Assembly (NCBI GenBank): GCA_964587625.1
Contig: CAZPLU010000003.1
Span: 1 to 64,000 of the forward strand
Reading direction: 5' to 3'
Length of the DNA: 64,000 nucleotides
Source of the DNA: DAOPZJ01 sp964587625
Lineage (GTDB): Bacteria > Bacillota > Clostridia > Oscillospirales > JAKOTC01
Positions 51,782-60,244 of this stretch are shown here, one piece after another. Both the position numbers and the translations under genes were made by a program. The notes beneath the pieces were generated by a model. The model did no database searches and was not told where the DNA came from. It was given only the letters and a program-made list of their open reading frames with translations. How positions within the stretch are numbered: position 1 is the stretch's first letter; each line of letters starts with the position of its first letter.

Positions 51782-52774
51782 ATGAAAAAAATTGTTTCCG
51801 TATTTTTGATGATATTCGTTGCGATCACAGCCGCCGCCTGCAATCCGACCTCATTCGAAACGTCTTCGGTCACCTCTTCCCAAGCGCCTGAGGCGGTCGA
51901 AAGCACATTGAGCGAATTCGATGCCGCGCCATACGGAACCCATCCGAGCAATCTCGGTTCGGGCGGGGGCGCTGTCACCGATACGGATGCCATCTATTAT
52001 CTGAGATATGAGCTTTATGAAGTGGGTGCCGTAGAGGAGTACCGGTTGTGGAAATATGATTTTGCCGCGAAAGAACACCGCCAGCTCGCCGAATTTCGAA
52101 CGGATTATTTAAACATCTACGGCGGACGGATCTACTATATTAATAATGCGGACAAATGCGTCTATTCCATGAACACCGACGGCAAAGACATCCGGCAACT
52201 GACACGGGAAGCCGTCAACAAGTTGCTGATCTATGAGGGAAAACTGTATTGTATGGCGGATGCCGAGTTGTATACGCTCACACCTGATGCGGCGGATAAA
52301 TCCGTGCTTTACAGCGGAAAATGCACGGGTATTTGGATTGACGGCGAAAAAATCTATATCATCTCAGACGGGAATCAAGTGGGAACATTGTCCGGCGGCG
52401 TCTTCACCCCGATCAACGGTGTACTCGCCTATTCAATCATCGTCAACAACGGATGGATCTATTTTTTGAACGCCGGCGATTCGTCGCGGGTTTATAAAGC
52501 CAGAACAGACGGCACGGATTTGTTCAAACTCTACAGCGGCATCAGCGAGAATCTGATGATTGCAAAAGGCATGCTCTATTTCGTGAGCATCGATGTGGAA
52601 TATGCGCTGGTTCGCATTGACTCCAACGGCGAAAACAAGGTGCTGTTAAGCAATGACCGCGCCAAAAACGTCAATATCATCGGCGAGAACATGCTTTATA
52701 CCGACTTGCGCAGCTCGGATTTGCGCCTGTTGAAGATCGGCCGGAACACGGCAACCGACTTTTTATATATGTAA
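51782..52774 (+). CDS. DUF5050-type beta-propeller lipoprotein
   Basis: A 330-residue secreted lipoprotein: MKKIVSVFLMIFVAITAAAC gives a signal peptide and lipobox Cys20, then a Ser/Thr linker. The rest is a series of short beta repeats with patterns such as IYYINNADKCVYSMNTDGKD, IYIISDGNQVG, WIYFLNAGDSSRVYKARTDG and LYFVSIDVEYALVRIDSNG, the YWTD/DUF5050-like propeller. Such proteins probably bind ligands or partners at the cell surface; no catalytic residues are apparent. It is monocistronic. Confidence 0.85.
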   Translation: MKKIVSVFLMIFVAITAAACNPTSFETSSVTSSQAPEAVESTLSEFDAAPYGTHPSNLGSGGGAVTDTDAIYYLRYELYEVGAVEEYRLWKYDFAAKEHRQLAEFRTDYLNIYGGRIYYINNADKCVYSMNTDGKDIRQLTREAVNKLLIYEGKLYCMADAELYTLTPDAADKSVLYSGKCTGIWIDGEKIYIISDGNQVGTLSGGVFTPINGVLAYSIIVNNGWIYFLNAGDSSRVYKARTDGTDLFKLYSGISENLMIAKGMLYFVSIDVEYALVRIDSNGENKVLLSNDRAKNVNIIGENMLYTDLRSSDLRLLKIGRNTATDFLYM

Positions 52775-52954
52775 TTGAACGGGCACCGGCATACAAAGAA
52801 TATGAAGGCGGGCAATAAATACCGGATCGCGACGCTGTCAAACGATTTGATCCGAGCAAGGAGCCGAAATAACAAAAATCTTTTGCTGACGCCGCGAATC
52901 CGGCTGCTGAGTTTTCCGGAGGGATAAAAAATAATAAAGATTTTAAAAAAACCG

Positions 52955-52983
52955 TTGACAATTGTATTTTACGCGAATATAAT
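52955..52983 (+). promoter_or_regulatory. Consensus promoter of the ilv-leu operon
   Basis: Perfect TTGACA (52955-52960), 17-base spacer, TATAAT (52978-52983). About 420 bases of leader follow before ilvB. The 180 bases between the preceding lipoprotein gene and this promoter show nothing I can identify. Confidence 0.9.
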
Positions 52984-53017
52984 AGGAAAAACCCGAACGA
53001 TTTTGTGAGGTTTTCAA

Positions 53018-53107
53018 ATGACAGCTCTGTTTTCGACAATCGCAGTCCTTGTAGGCATGATCGGTCTAATTATGATTAGACCGATTGAAATTGCAAACAA
53101 GAATTAA
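53018..53107 (+). CDS. Candidate leader peptide 1 of the ilv-leu operon
   Basis: A 29-codon ORF beginning MTALFSTIAVLVGM, with 11 Ile, Leu or Val codons, 35 bases after the promoter -10 and preceded by GTGAGG. An 11-bp perfect hairpin (53060-53070 with 53075-53085) lies inside its last third. A terminator follows at 53141. The position, composition and the terminator behind it suggest a ribosome-stalling leader peptide that senses branched-chain aminoacyl-tRNA. Alternatively it is a one-helix membrane microprotein. Confidence 0.6.
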   Translation: MTALFSTIAVLVGMIGLIMIRPIEIANKN

Positions 53108-53140
53108 ACTGCAAACAGGTACTGCCCAAAAATCGTGTAA

Positions 53141-53181
53141 AAGGGCCCGCAGTGAGATTCACCGCGGGCCTTATATTTTTT
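53141..53181 (+). terminator. Attenuator terminator 1 of the ilv-leu leader
   Basis: AAGGGCCCGC pairs with GCGGGCCTT (core GGCCCGC 53144-53150 with GCGGGCC 53164-53170), then ATATTTTTT. Upstream ACTGC (53121-53125) is complementary to GCAGT (53149-53153), which overlaps the left arm and could form a competing antiterminator. Confidence 0.75.
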
Positions 53182-53201
53182 CAGGAACGGGAGAAAAATC
53201 C

Positions 53202-53324
53202 ATGCCAACAATCCTCTTAAACGCCGCTATTATTAACATTGTGATCGCCGTAGTCATTGTACTAGGGCTGATTTGCATAAAATTGCGGGTTCACCGAAAA
53301 GAGGATACTGTCAAGGCGTTATAA
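53202..53324 (+). CDS. Candidate leader peptide 2 of the ilv-leu operon
   Basis: A 40-codon ORF beginning MPTILLNAAIINIVIAVVI, in which 20 residues are Ile, Leu or Val, then a basic tail (RVHRKEDTVKAL). GGGAG precedes the ATG. It is followed after 16 bases by a second terminator just before ilvB. TTCACCG at 53290-53296, right after the Ile/Val-rich codons, is complementary to CGGTGAA (53350-53356) in the left arm of that terminator. A ribosome stalled in the Ile/Val codons would leave it free to form an antiterminator. A small membrane protein is the alternative. Confidence 0.65.
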   Translation: MPTILLNAAIINIVIAVVIVLGLICIKLRVHRKEDTVKAL

Positions 53325-53340
53325 ACAGCGACGCATAAAA

Positions 53341-53375
53341 CGGGACCTTCGGTGAAACGCACCGGGGGTCTTTTT
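53341..53375 (+). terminator. Attenuator terminator 2 of the ilv-leu leader
   Basis: GGGACC-TT-CGGTG, AAACG loop, CACCG-GG-GGTC, then TTTTT, ending 30 bases before ilvB. Its left arm overlaps the predicted antiterminator partner 53350-53356. Confidence 0.8.
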
Positions 53376-53404
53376 CAATCAAACAGAACGGAGTGGAACA
53401 GATA

Positions 53405-55069
53405 ATGGAGATGAAAGGCGCGAGAATCGTGATCGAGACCCTGATTGAGCAGGGCGTCGATACAGTATTCGGTTATCCGGGCGGTACGGTCGTCAATCTC
53501 TACGAGGAACTCTACCACTGCGGAGACCGCATTCGTCATGTGCTCACAAGCCACGAACAGGGAGCGGCACACGCGGCGGACGGTTATGCGCGCGTGACCG
53601 GAAAAGTCGGGGTCGTGCTCGCGACCTCGGGGCCGGGCGCGACCAATCTCGTCACCGGCATCGCGAACGCCTATCTCGACTCGTCGCCGATCGTCGCCAT
53701 CACGGGCAAGGTCGCGCTGGCGATGATCGGACAGGACAGCTTTCAGGACGTGGACATCGCCGGAATGACCATGCCGATCACCAAGCATAATTTCCTTGTC
53801 GAGCGCGTCGAAGACCTTGCCGACACCATTCGCGAGGCGTTTATCATCGCCAAATCGGGCCGTCCGGGACCGGTGCTCGTGGATGTCCCGAAGGACATTC
53901 AGCTTGCCAAATACGAGTTTGAACCCGAGAGTCCCGTTTCGGCGGCGCAAAACAAGCCGCCCGGCGAAAAAGAGCTCGCGCAGGCGGCGGCGCTGATCGA
54001 GGCCGCGAAGCGTCCCTGCATCTATATGGGCGGCGGCGTGGTGATTTCGGACGCTTCCAAGGAACTGCTGGATTTTGCCGAGCGCATCGACGCGCCGATC
54101 GCCTCCAGCATGATGGGGCTCTCGGCGTTCCCGCGAAGCCATCCGCGCTTTTTGGGCATGATCGGCATGCACGGCAATTATGCGGCCACAAAAGCCGTCG
54201 CCGAGGCGGATCTGATCGTCGCCGTCGGCACGCGGTTCAGCGACCGCACGACGGGCAGCAAGGACAAATTCGCCCAAAAGGCCAAAATCCTGCACTTCGA
54301 CATCGACCCCGCCGAGATCGGCAAAAACGTCCGAATCACTTCGAGCGTGACCGGCGATATCAAAGAGATTTGTACGGCTCTGCTCACGCGGCTCGCGCCG
54401 TCCGAGCATCCCGACTGGCGCAAATCGGTGCAAAAATTCAAAGATGACGAAAAACGACTATACAAATTTCCGATAAACCGCCTGCACCCTTACGCGGTGA
54501 TTGCGAAGATACAGGCGCTGGCCGACGGCGACACGGCGATCGTGACCGACGTCGGGCAGCACCAGATGTGGACGGCGCAGCGGTACGAATTCGAAAAACC
54601 CCGCAACTTCGTCACCTCGGGCGGGCTGGGCGCGATGGGCTTCGGAATGGGCGCATCCATCGGCGCCTGCCTCGGAAAACACAGGAAAAAGACGGTTTTA
54701 ATCACCGGCGACGGCAGTTTTCACATGAACCTGAACGAACTGGCCACCGCCGTCACGCACAACCTCCCGATTGTGATCGTGGTCATGAACAACGGCGTCT
54801 TGGGCATGGTCAGGCAGTGGCAGACGCTTTTCTACGACGGCCATTATTCCCAAACCACGCTCGAACGCAAGACCGATTATGTAAAACTGGCGGAGGCATT
54901 CGGCGCAAAGGGGCTGCGGATCGCCTGTCTCGAAGAAATGGACGCGGCGCTCGAAGCGGCATTCGATTGCGAGGGCCCTGTCGTGGTGGATTGCGTGATC
55001 GACACCGACGAGATGGTCTTGCCGATGATACCGCCCGGCGGCTCGGTCGACAACATCATTCTAAAATGA
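53405..55069 (+). CDS. ilvB: Acetolactate synthase large subunit
   Basis: Thiamine-diphosphate enzyme that makes acetolactate (Val, Leu path) or acetohydroxybutyrate (Ile path) (EC 2.2.1.6). The 554 residues have VFGYPGGTVVNLYEEL, the catalytic Glu51 in SHEQGAAHAADGYAR, the FAD-region GMHGNYAATKAV, and the ThDP motif GDGSFHMNLNELATA. The start is set at ATG 53405, 8 to 11 bases after GGAGTGG; an ATG two codons on is possible. It is the first structural gene of the operon, behind the tandem attenuator, and is followed by its regulatory subunit. Confidence 0.96.
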   Translation: MEMKGARIVIETLIEQGVDTVFGYPGGTVVNLYEELYHCGDRIRHVLTSHEQGAAHAADGYARVTGKVGVVLATSGPGATNLVTGIANAYLDSSPIVAITGKVALAMIGQDSFQDVDIAGMTMPITKHNFLVERVEDLADTIREAFIIAKSGRPGPVLVDVPKDIQLAKYEFEPESPVSAAQNKPPGEKELAQAAALIEAAKRPCIYMGGGVVISDASKELLDFAERIDAPIASSMMGLSAFPRSHPRFLGMIGMHGNYAATKAVAEADLIVAVGTRFSDRTTGSKDKFAQKAKILHFDIDPAEIGKNVRITSSVTGDIKEICTALLTRLAPSEHPDWRKSVQKFKDDEKRLYKFPINRLHPYAVIAKIQALADGDTAIVTDVGQHQMWTAQRYEFEKPRNFVTSGGLGAMGFGMGASIGACLGKHRKKTVLITGDGSFHMNLNELATAVTHNLPIVIVVMNNGVLGMVRQWQTLFYDGHYSQTTLERKTDYVKLAEAFGAKGLRIACLEEMDAALEAAFDCEGPVVVDCVIDTDEMVLPMIPPGGSVDNIILK

Positions 55070-55085
55070 TTGGGGGACGCAAAAT

Positions 55086-55586
55086 ATGAAAACGGAAAAA
55101 TTCGTGATCGCTGTATTGGTCGCAAACCATTTCGGCGTGCTGACCCGCGTTTCTGGTTTATTCGCGCGGCGCGGCTTCAACATCGACTCGCTGACCGTCG
55201 GCGAGACCGAGGACCCCGCCGTCTCCCGTATGACCATCGCCGTCACGGGCGACGATTATGTCCGGGAGCAAATGGTCAAGCAGCTCGAAAAGCTGCACGA
55301 CGTCAAAAAGATCGCGGTGATGGAGCCGGACGGGACGGTCACCCGCGAGCTGGTTTTGCTAAAAGTCAAATCGGACGACGCCAACAGAGCGGCTGTCATC
55401 GAGGCGGCCAATGTCTACCGCGCAAAGGTCGTCGACCTCTCGCCCGAATCCATCAGCATCGAGATCACGGGCGAGCAGACCAAGCTGGACGGCTTTATCA
55501 AATACATGCGGCAATACGGCGTTTTGGAGCTCTGCCGCACCGGCGTCACGGCCATCGGACGGGGCGAATCCACAATGAAAATATAA
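55086..55586 (+). CDS. ilvN: Acetolactate synthase small subunit
   Basis: Regulatory ACT-domain subunit that activates IlvB and gives feedback inhibition by valine. The 166 residues begin with the ACT domain (VLVANHFGVLTRVSGLFARR, NIDSLTVGETEDP) and continue with the C-terminal ALS_ss_C domain ending in GVTAIGRGESTMKI. The 16-base gap to ilvB contains GGGGGACG. Confidence 0.95.
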   Translation: MKTEKFVIAVLVANHFGVLTRVSGLFARRGFNIDSLTVGETEDPAVSRMTIAVTGDDYVREQMVKQLEKLHDVKKIAVMEPDGTVTRELVLLKVKSDDANRAAVIEAANVYRAKVVDLSPESISIEITGEQTKLDGFIKYMRQYGVLELCRTGVTAIGRGESTMKI

Positions 55587-55603
55587 TATAAGGAGAAATG
55601 AAC

Positions 55604-56599
55604 ATGGCAACCATCTATTACGAAAAGGACTGCAATCTGAAAGCGCTCGACAAAAAGACCGTCGCGGTCATCGGCTACGGAAGCCAGGGGCACGCCCACG
55701 CGCTCAACCTGCGCGACAGCGGCGTCAAAGTCGTCGTCGGCCTGTACGAGGGCGCGCCCTCCGCGCAACGCGCACGCGAAGCCGGACTCGAAGTCAAATT
55801 GACTGCCGACGCGGTCAAAGCCGCCGACATCGTTATGATTCTCGTCAACGACGAAAAGCAGGCGGCGCTCTATAAAAAGGATATTGAATCGTACCTGACG
55901 GCAGGCAAAACGCTGGCTTTCGCGCACGGTTTCAACATCCACTACGGCCAAATCGTCCCGCCCAAAACCGTCGACGTCGTCATGGTCGCGCCAAAAGGCC
56001 CCGGCCACACCGTCCGCAGCCAGTACGTCGAGGGCAAGGGCGTGCCCGACCTCGTCGCCGTGCATCAGGATGCGAGCGGAAAAGCGCTCGAGACCGCGCT
56101 GGCCTATGCCGCGGGCATCGGCGGAGCGAGGGCCGGAATCTTGCAGACCACCTTTAAAGAGGAGACCGAGACCGACCTGTTCGGCGAGCAGGCCGTGCTG
56201 TGCGGCGGCGTCTCGGCGTTGATGAAAGCGGGCTTCGAGACGCTGGTCGCGGCCGGATACCAGCCCGAGAGCGCCTATTTCGAGTGCGTGCACGAGATGA
56301 AACTGATCATCGATTTGGTGGTGCAGGGCGGGTTGTCGTATATGCGCTACTCGATCAGCGACACCGCCGAATACGGCGACTACAGCGTCGGCAAACGCAT
56401 CATCACCGACGAGACCAAAAAAGAGATGCAGAAAGTGCTCTCCGAAATTCAAGACGGTACCTTCGCGCGCAACTGGATTTTGGAAAACCAGGCCGGCAGG
56501 CCGTCCTTCAACGCGCTGCGCCGCATGGAGGGCGAACATCCGGTCGAGAGCGTCGGCAAAGAACTCCGCCAAAAGATGTCCTGGCAGGCGAAGAAATAA
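55604..56599 (+). CDS. ilvC: Ketol-acid reductoisomerase
   Basis: Class I KARI, converting acetohydroxy acids to dihydroxy acids with NAD(P)H and Mg (EC 1.1.1.86). The 331 residues have the dinucleotide loop VIGYGSQGHAHALNL (22-36) and metal-binding KEETETDLFGEQAVLCGG and ECVHEMKLIIDL. I chose the ATG at 55604 because AAGGAG lies eight bases upstream; ATG 55598 is too close to it. A 227-base gap with two hairpin repeats follows before ilvD. Confidence 0.96.
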   Translation: MATIYYEKDCNLKALDKKTVAVIGYGSQGHAHALNLRDSGVKVVVGLYEGAPSAQRAREAGLEVKLTADAVKAADIVMILVNDEKQAALYKKDIESYLTAGKTLAFAHGFNIHYGQIVPPKTVDVVMVAPKGPGHTVRSQYVEGKGVPDLVAVHQDASGKALETALAYAAGIGGARAGILQTTFKEETETDLFGEQAVLCGGVSALMKAGFETLVAAGYQPESAYFECVHEMKLIIDLVVQGGLSYMRYSISDTAEYGDYSVGKRIITDETKKEMQKVLSEIQDGTFARNWILENQAGRPSFNALRRMEGEHPVESVGKELRQKMSWQAKK

Positions 56600-56649
56600 A
56601 ATTTATGTTTATCCCCTAACACCCCAAAAATGTAGATGCCAAAAACTGC

Positions 56650-56763
56650 AGGGAACGGTCTTGACCGTTCCGACTCCGATACTTCATTACATGAAAAGAA
56701 TATGCATTCATTTGTTTGACACTGTTGGGAACGGTCTTGACCGTTCCGATTCCGGTACCTCGT
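56650..56763. repeat. Twin hairpin repeats between ilvC and ilvD
   Basis: Two copies of a unit with the perfect hairpin GGAACGGTC-TT-GACCGTTCC (56652-56671 and 56728-56747), each followed by CGA[C/T]TCCG[A/G]TAC[T/C]TC, 56 bases apart. They could be an intergenic repeat family or RNA processing or stability elements inside the operon transcript. Confidence 0.75.
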
Positions 56764-56826
56764 TTTTGCCATGAAGTTCATCCCTGACAGGTTCAACAAA
56801 AATAAAACCTTTTATGAAAGGAAGCC

Positions 56827-58473
56827 ATGATGAGAAGCGATCATATCAAAAAGGGCATCGAGCGCGCGCCGCACCGCAGCTTGCTCAAGGCGATGGGTTA
56901 TACCGACGGCCAGATTGAAAAGCCGCTGATCGGCGTCGTTAATTCGTTCAACGAAGTCGTCCCGGGACATATCCACCTCAATCAAATCGCCCGCGCGGTC
57001 AAGGACGGCGTCCTTGCGGCGGGCGGCACGCCGATGGAATTCAACGTGATCGGTGTCTGCGACGGCCTCGCGATGGGTCATACGGGCATGAAATACTCGC
57101 TTGCCTCGCGCGAGCTGATCGCGGACAGCGTCGAGTGCATGGCGACGGCGCACGGGTTCGACGGCCTTGTCTTCATCCCGAACTGCGACAAAATCGTCCC
57201 CGGTATGCTGATGGCGGCGGCGCGGCTCGATTTACCCTCGATATTTATTTCGGGCGGCCCGATGCTCTCATCGGACGGCAAGGATTTGAACAGCGTGTTC
57301 GAGGCGGTCGGCGCGTACAAAGCGGGGCTGATCGACAGCGAAAAACTGCATTGTCTCGAAGAGAGCGCTTGTCCCGGCTGCGGCTCGTGTTCGGGCATGT
57401 TCACGGCCAACTCGATGAACTGCCTCACCGAGGCGCTCGGGATGGGTTTGCCCGGCAACGGCACCATTCCGGCGGTCCACGCGGCGCGCGTCCGGCTGGC
57501 GAAAACGGCGGGCGCGCAGATCATGGAACTGGTCTCGAAAGACCTCACGGCGCGCCGGATCATGACCGGAAAGGCGTTTCAAAACGCGCTGACCGTCGAT
57601 ATGGCGCTCGGCTGCTCGACCAATTCGGTGCTGCACCTGACCGCCATCGCGCGCGAGGCAGGCGTGAAAATCGACCTGCGTGAGATCAACGCCATCAGTG
57701 AAAAGACGCCGAACCTGTGCCGCCTCGCGCCCGCGGGTCCGCACCATATGCAGGATCTGGACGCGGCGGGCGGCGTTCAGGCGGTCATGGCGGAACTGGC
57801 TTCCGCTGGATTGATCGACACCGCATTGATCACCGTGACCGGCCAACCCGTAGGAGAAAATATCGCCGGAAAACACGCGGACGGAACCGTGATTAAAAAC
57901 ATCAAAGAGCCGTATTCGCAGAGCGGCGGGCTTGCGGTGCTGTTCGGCTCGCTCGCGCCTTCCGGCGGGGTCGTCAAGCGCAGCGCGGTCGCGCCCGAAA
58001 TGCTGGTGCACAAAGGCCCCGCGCGGGTATTCGACGGCGAGGACGAGGCGATCGCGGCGATCTACGGCGGGAAAATAAAACCGGGCGACGTGGTGGTCAT
58101 CCGGTACGAGGGGCCCTCGGGCGGCCCCGGCATGCGCGAAATGCTCTCGCCGACCTCGGCCATCGTCGGCATGGGGCTCGACAAATCGGTCGCGCTGATC
58201 ACCGACGGGCGCTTCTCGGGCGCGACGCGCGGGGCGGCTATCGGCCACGTCTCCCCGGAGGCGGCGGCGGGCGGTCCCATTGCCTATGTGCGCGAAAATG
58301 ATATTATCAATATCGACATTTCGCGTCATATCCTGTCGCTCGAGGTTTCGGAATCCGAACTGGAAACGCGCAAAAAGATTATGAAGCTAAAAGAACCCTC
58401 CGAACTGACCGGCTATCTCAAACGATATGCGCGTACGGTGGCCTCGGCGGACAAGGGCGCGGTGGTCGAATGA
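56827..58473 (+). CDS. ilvD: Dihydroxy-acid dehydratase
   Basis: Iron-sulfur dehydratase giving the 2-oxo acid precursors of Val and Ile (EC 4.2.1.9). The 548 residues show cluster cysteines in PNCDKIVPGM (about 118-127) and ACPGCGSCSGMFTANSMN (about 180-197), plus TDGRFSGATRG near the C terminus. AAAGGAAG precedes two ATGs in a row; the second (56830) has the better spacing and either is plausible. Confidence 0.96.
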   Translation: MMRSDHIKKGIERAPHRSLLKAMGYTDGQIEKPLIGVVNSFNEVVPGHIHLNQIARAVKDGVLAAGGTPMEFNVIGVCDGLAMGHTGMKYSLASRELIADSVECMATAHGFDGLVFIPNCDKIVPGMLMAAARLDLPSIFISGGPMLSSDGKDLNSVFEAVGAYKAGLIDSEKLHCLEESACPGCGSCSGMFTANSMNCLTEALGMGLPGNGTIPAVHAARVRLAKTAGAQIMELVSKDLTARRIMTGKAFQNALTVDMALGCSTNSVLHLTAIAREAGVKIDLREINAISEKTPNLCRLAPAGPHHMQDLDAAGGVQAVMAELASAGLIDTALITVTGQPVGENIAGKHADGTVIKNIKEPYSQSGGLAVLFGSLAPSGGVVKRSAVAPEMLVHKGPARVFDGEDEAIAAIYGGKIKPGDVVVIRYEGPSGGPGMREMLSPTSAIVGMGLDKSVALITDGRFSGATRGAAIGHVSPEAAAGGPIAYVRENDIINIDISRHILSLEVSESELETRKKIMKLKEPSELTGYLKRYARTVASADKGAVVE

Positions 58474-58565
58474 GCGAAACGGAATCACAGGAAATCCGGA
58501 TCCATCTTTGCGGGGGAGTCAGCGCGGAGCAGAGCTCCGCGAACGATGAAAAAATATGGAACCCC

Positions 58566-58664
58566 GTCTTTGCGAGGAGGCACGACGAAGCAATCCAGAA
58601 TTCCAAGCGTCCAGATTGCCACCCGGTCTGGATTGCCGCGGGGCTAAAGCCCCTCGCAATGACA
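58566..58664. repeat. Interspersed palindromic repeat, copy 1
   Basis: Starts GTCTTTGCGAGGAGGC and ends CCCTCGCAATGACA; the ends are complementary at 11 of 12 positions. Inside are CAATCCAGA and TCTGGATTG arms. It lies in the 262-base ilvD-leuA gap. A related copy is at 63748-63880. I see no gene in this gap; a GCGGAG/CTCCGC hairpin precedes the repeat. Confidence 0.75.
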
Positions 58665-58735
58665 GCTGGAATAGATCAATTTTTGGATTTAAAATTGTTC
58701 CACACCAAATATAAAGGAAAAGGAGGGTCACAGTC

Positions 58736-60244
58736 ATGAGAAAAATCACGATTTTCGACACCACGCTGCGCGACGGCGAACAGTCGCCGGGCTGCAGCAT
58801 GAATCTCGAAGAAAAATTGGAGGTGGCCCGCCAGCTAGAGCGCCTCAGGGTCGACGTCATCGAGGCGGGCTTCGCGATCTCCTCGCCCGGCGATTTTGAG
58901 TCGGTCAAGCGCGTCGCCGAAACGGTCAGGGACTGTCAGGTCGCCTCGCTCTCGCGGGCGCTTGTCAAAGACATCGACGCAGCGTGGAGCGCGGTCAGGG
59001 GCGCGGCCTCGCCGCTGATCCACACGTTCCTCTCCACCTCGCCGGTACACATGCAATATAAATTACGCATGACGCCGGAGCAGGTGCTCGAACAAACCGT
59101 CGCGATGGTCAAATATGCCAAAAAGTATTGCAATGACGTCGAATTTTCGGCGGAGGACGCGATGCGCAGCGAACCGGCCTTTTTGGCAAAAGTGGTCTCC
59201 GCAGCCGCCGCCGCGGGCGCGACAATCATCAACATCCCCGACACGGTCGGTTTCACGACCCCCGAGGAGATGGCCGCGATGCTCCGCTATCTGTTTGAAA
59301 ACGCGGTAGGCATCGAAAAAGTCCGCTTTTCGACCCACTGCCACAACGATCTCGGCATGGCGGTCGCCAATTCGCTGGCCGCGGTCGGCGCGGGCGCTTC
59401 CCAGATCGAGTGCACGATCAACGGACTCGGCGAACGCGCGGGCAACACGGCGCTCGAGGAGGTCGTGATGGCGCTGCGCACCCGGGGAAAGGCCATGGAC
59501 TGCGAATGCGGCGTCGACACGACCCAGATTTACCGCACCAGCCGCCTGATTTATAACATCATCGGCCAGACCGCTCCGATCAACAAGGCCATCGTCGGCG
59601 CGAACGCCTTTGCGCACGAGTCGGGCATCCATCAGCACGGCGTTTTGGCGGAGCGGACGACCTATGAGATCATGACGCCGGAATCCATCGGCCTGCCCAA
59701 AAACCGGATGGTGCTCGGCAAGCACTCGGGCAAGCACGCGCTGGAAAACCGTCTGTCCGAACTCGGATATGTTTTTAGTAAACAGGAATTGGAGGGTTAT
59801 TTTCAGACCTTCAAAGAACTCTGCGACAAGAAAAAGGAGATCACCGACCTCGACCTCGAGGCGATCGTGACCAGCGGTTTATCCCAGCAGGCGGGCGCTT
59901 ATCAGTTGGAACGCTACGACGTCCACTCTTGCAACTACGCCACCGCGAACTGCGTCGTGCGGCTGCTCTTTAACGGCGAGAGCATCGAAGAAGTCGCGCT
60001 CGGAAACGGCCCGATCGACGCGGCCTACAACGCCATCAATAAAATCGTGAAGAGGGACGATTATTCGCTGGTCAATTATGAGATCCACTCGGTGACCGAC
60101 GGGCGTGACGCGCTGGGCGAAGTTGTGGTAAAATTGAAATACGGCGACCGGACCGTGACGGGCAGGGGACTTTCGACCGACATCCTCGAGTCGAGTTTGC
60201 TCGCCTATGTCAACGGGGTCAATAAAATCTTGGATTTGGGGTGA
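58736..60244 (+). CDS. leuA: 2-isopropylmalate synthase
   Basis: Condenses acetyl-CoA with 2-oxoisovalerate, the first committed step to leucine (EC 2.3.3.13). The 502 residues have the HMGL-like barrel (FDTTLRDGEQSPGCSM at 7-22; metal His in STHCHNDLGMAVANS near 200) and the C-terminal LeuA regulatory domain that binds leucine. AGGAGG lies ten bases before the ATG. The stop overlaps the likely cimA GTG. Confidence 0.94.
   Translation: MRKITIFDTTLRDGEQSPGCSMNLEEKLEVARQLERLRVDVIEAGFAISSPGDFESVKRVAETVRDCQVASLSRALVKDIDAAWSAVRGAASPLIHTFLSTSPVHMQYKLRMTPEQVLEQTVAMVKYAKKYCNDVEFSAEDAMRSEPAFLAKVVSAAAAAGATIINIPDTVGFTTPEEMAAMLRYLFENAVGIEKVRFSTHCHNDLGMAVANSLAAVGAGASQIECTINGLGERAGNTALEEVVMALRTRGKAMDCECGVDTTQIYRTSRLIYNIIGQTAPINKAIVGANAFAHESGIHQHGVLAERTTYEIMTPESIGLPKNRMVLGKHSGKHALENRLSELGYVFSKQELEGYFQTFKELCDKKKEITDLDLEAIVTSGLSQQAGAYQLERYDVHSCNYATANCVVRLLFNGESIEEVALGNGPIDAAYNAINKIVKRDDYSLVNYEIHSVTDGRDALGEVVVKLKYGDRTVTGRGLSTDILESSLLAYVNGVNKILDLG

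Noticed and set aside
52984..53404. T-box leader ahead of ilvB
   Set aside because: No GGTGGCACCGCG-like T-box sequence or Stem I features occur there; the small ORFs and terminators explain the leader better.
53375..54433. Long minus-strand frame opposite ilvB
   Set aside because: Shadow of a certain gene; the same applies to long frames opposite ilvC (55415-56572), ilvD (57268-58329), leuA and the oxidoreductase at 15174.
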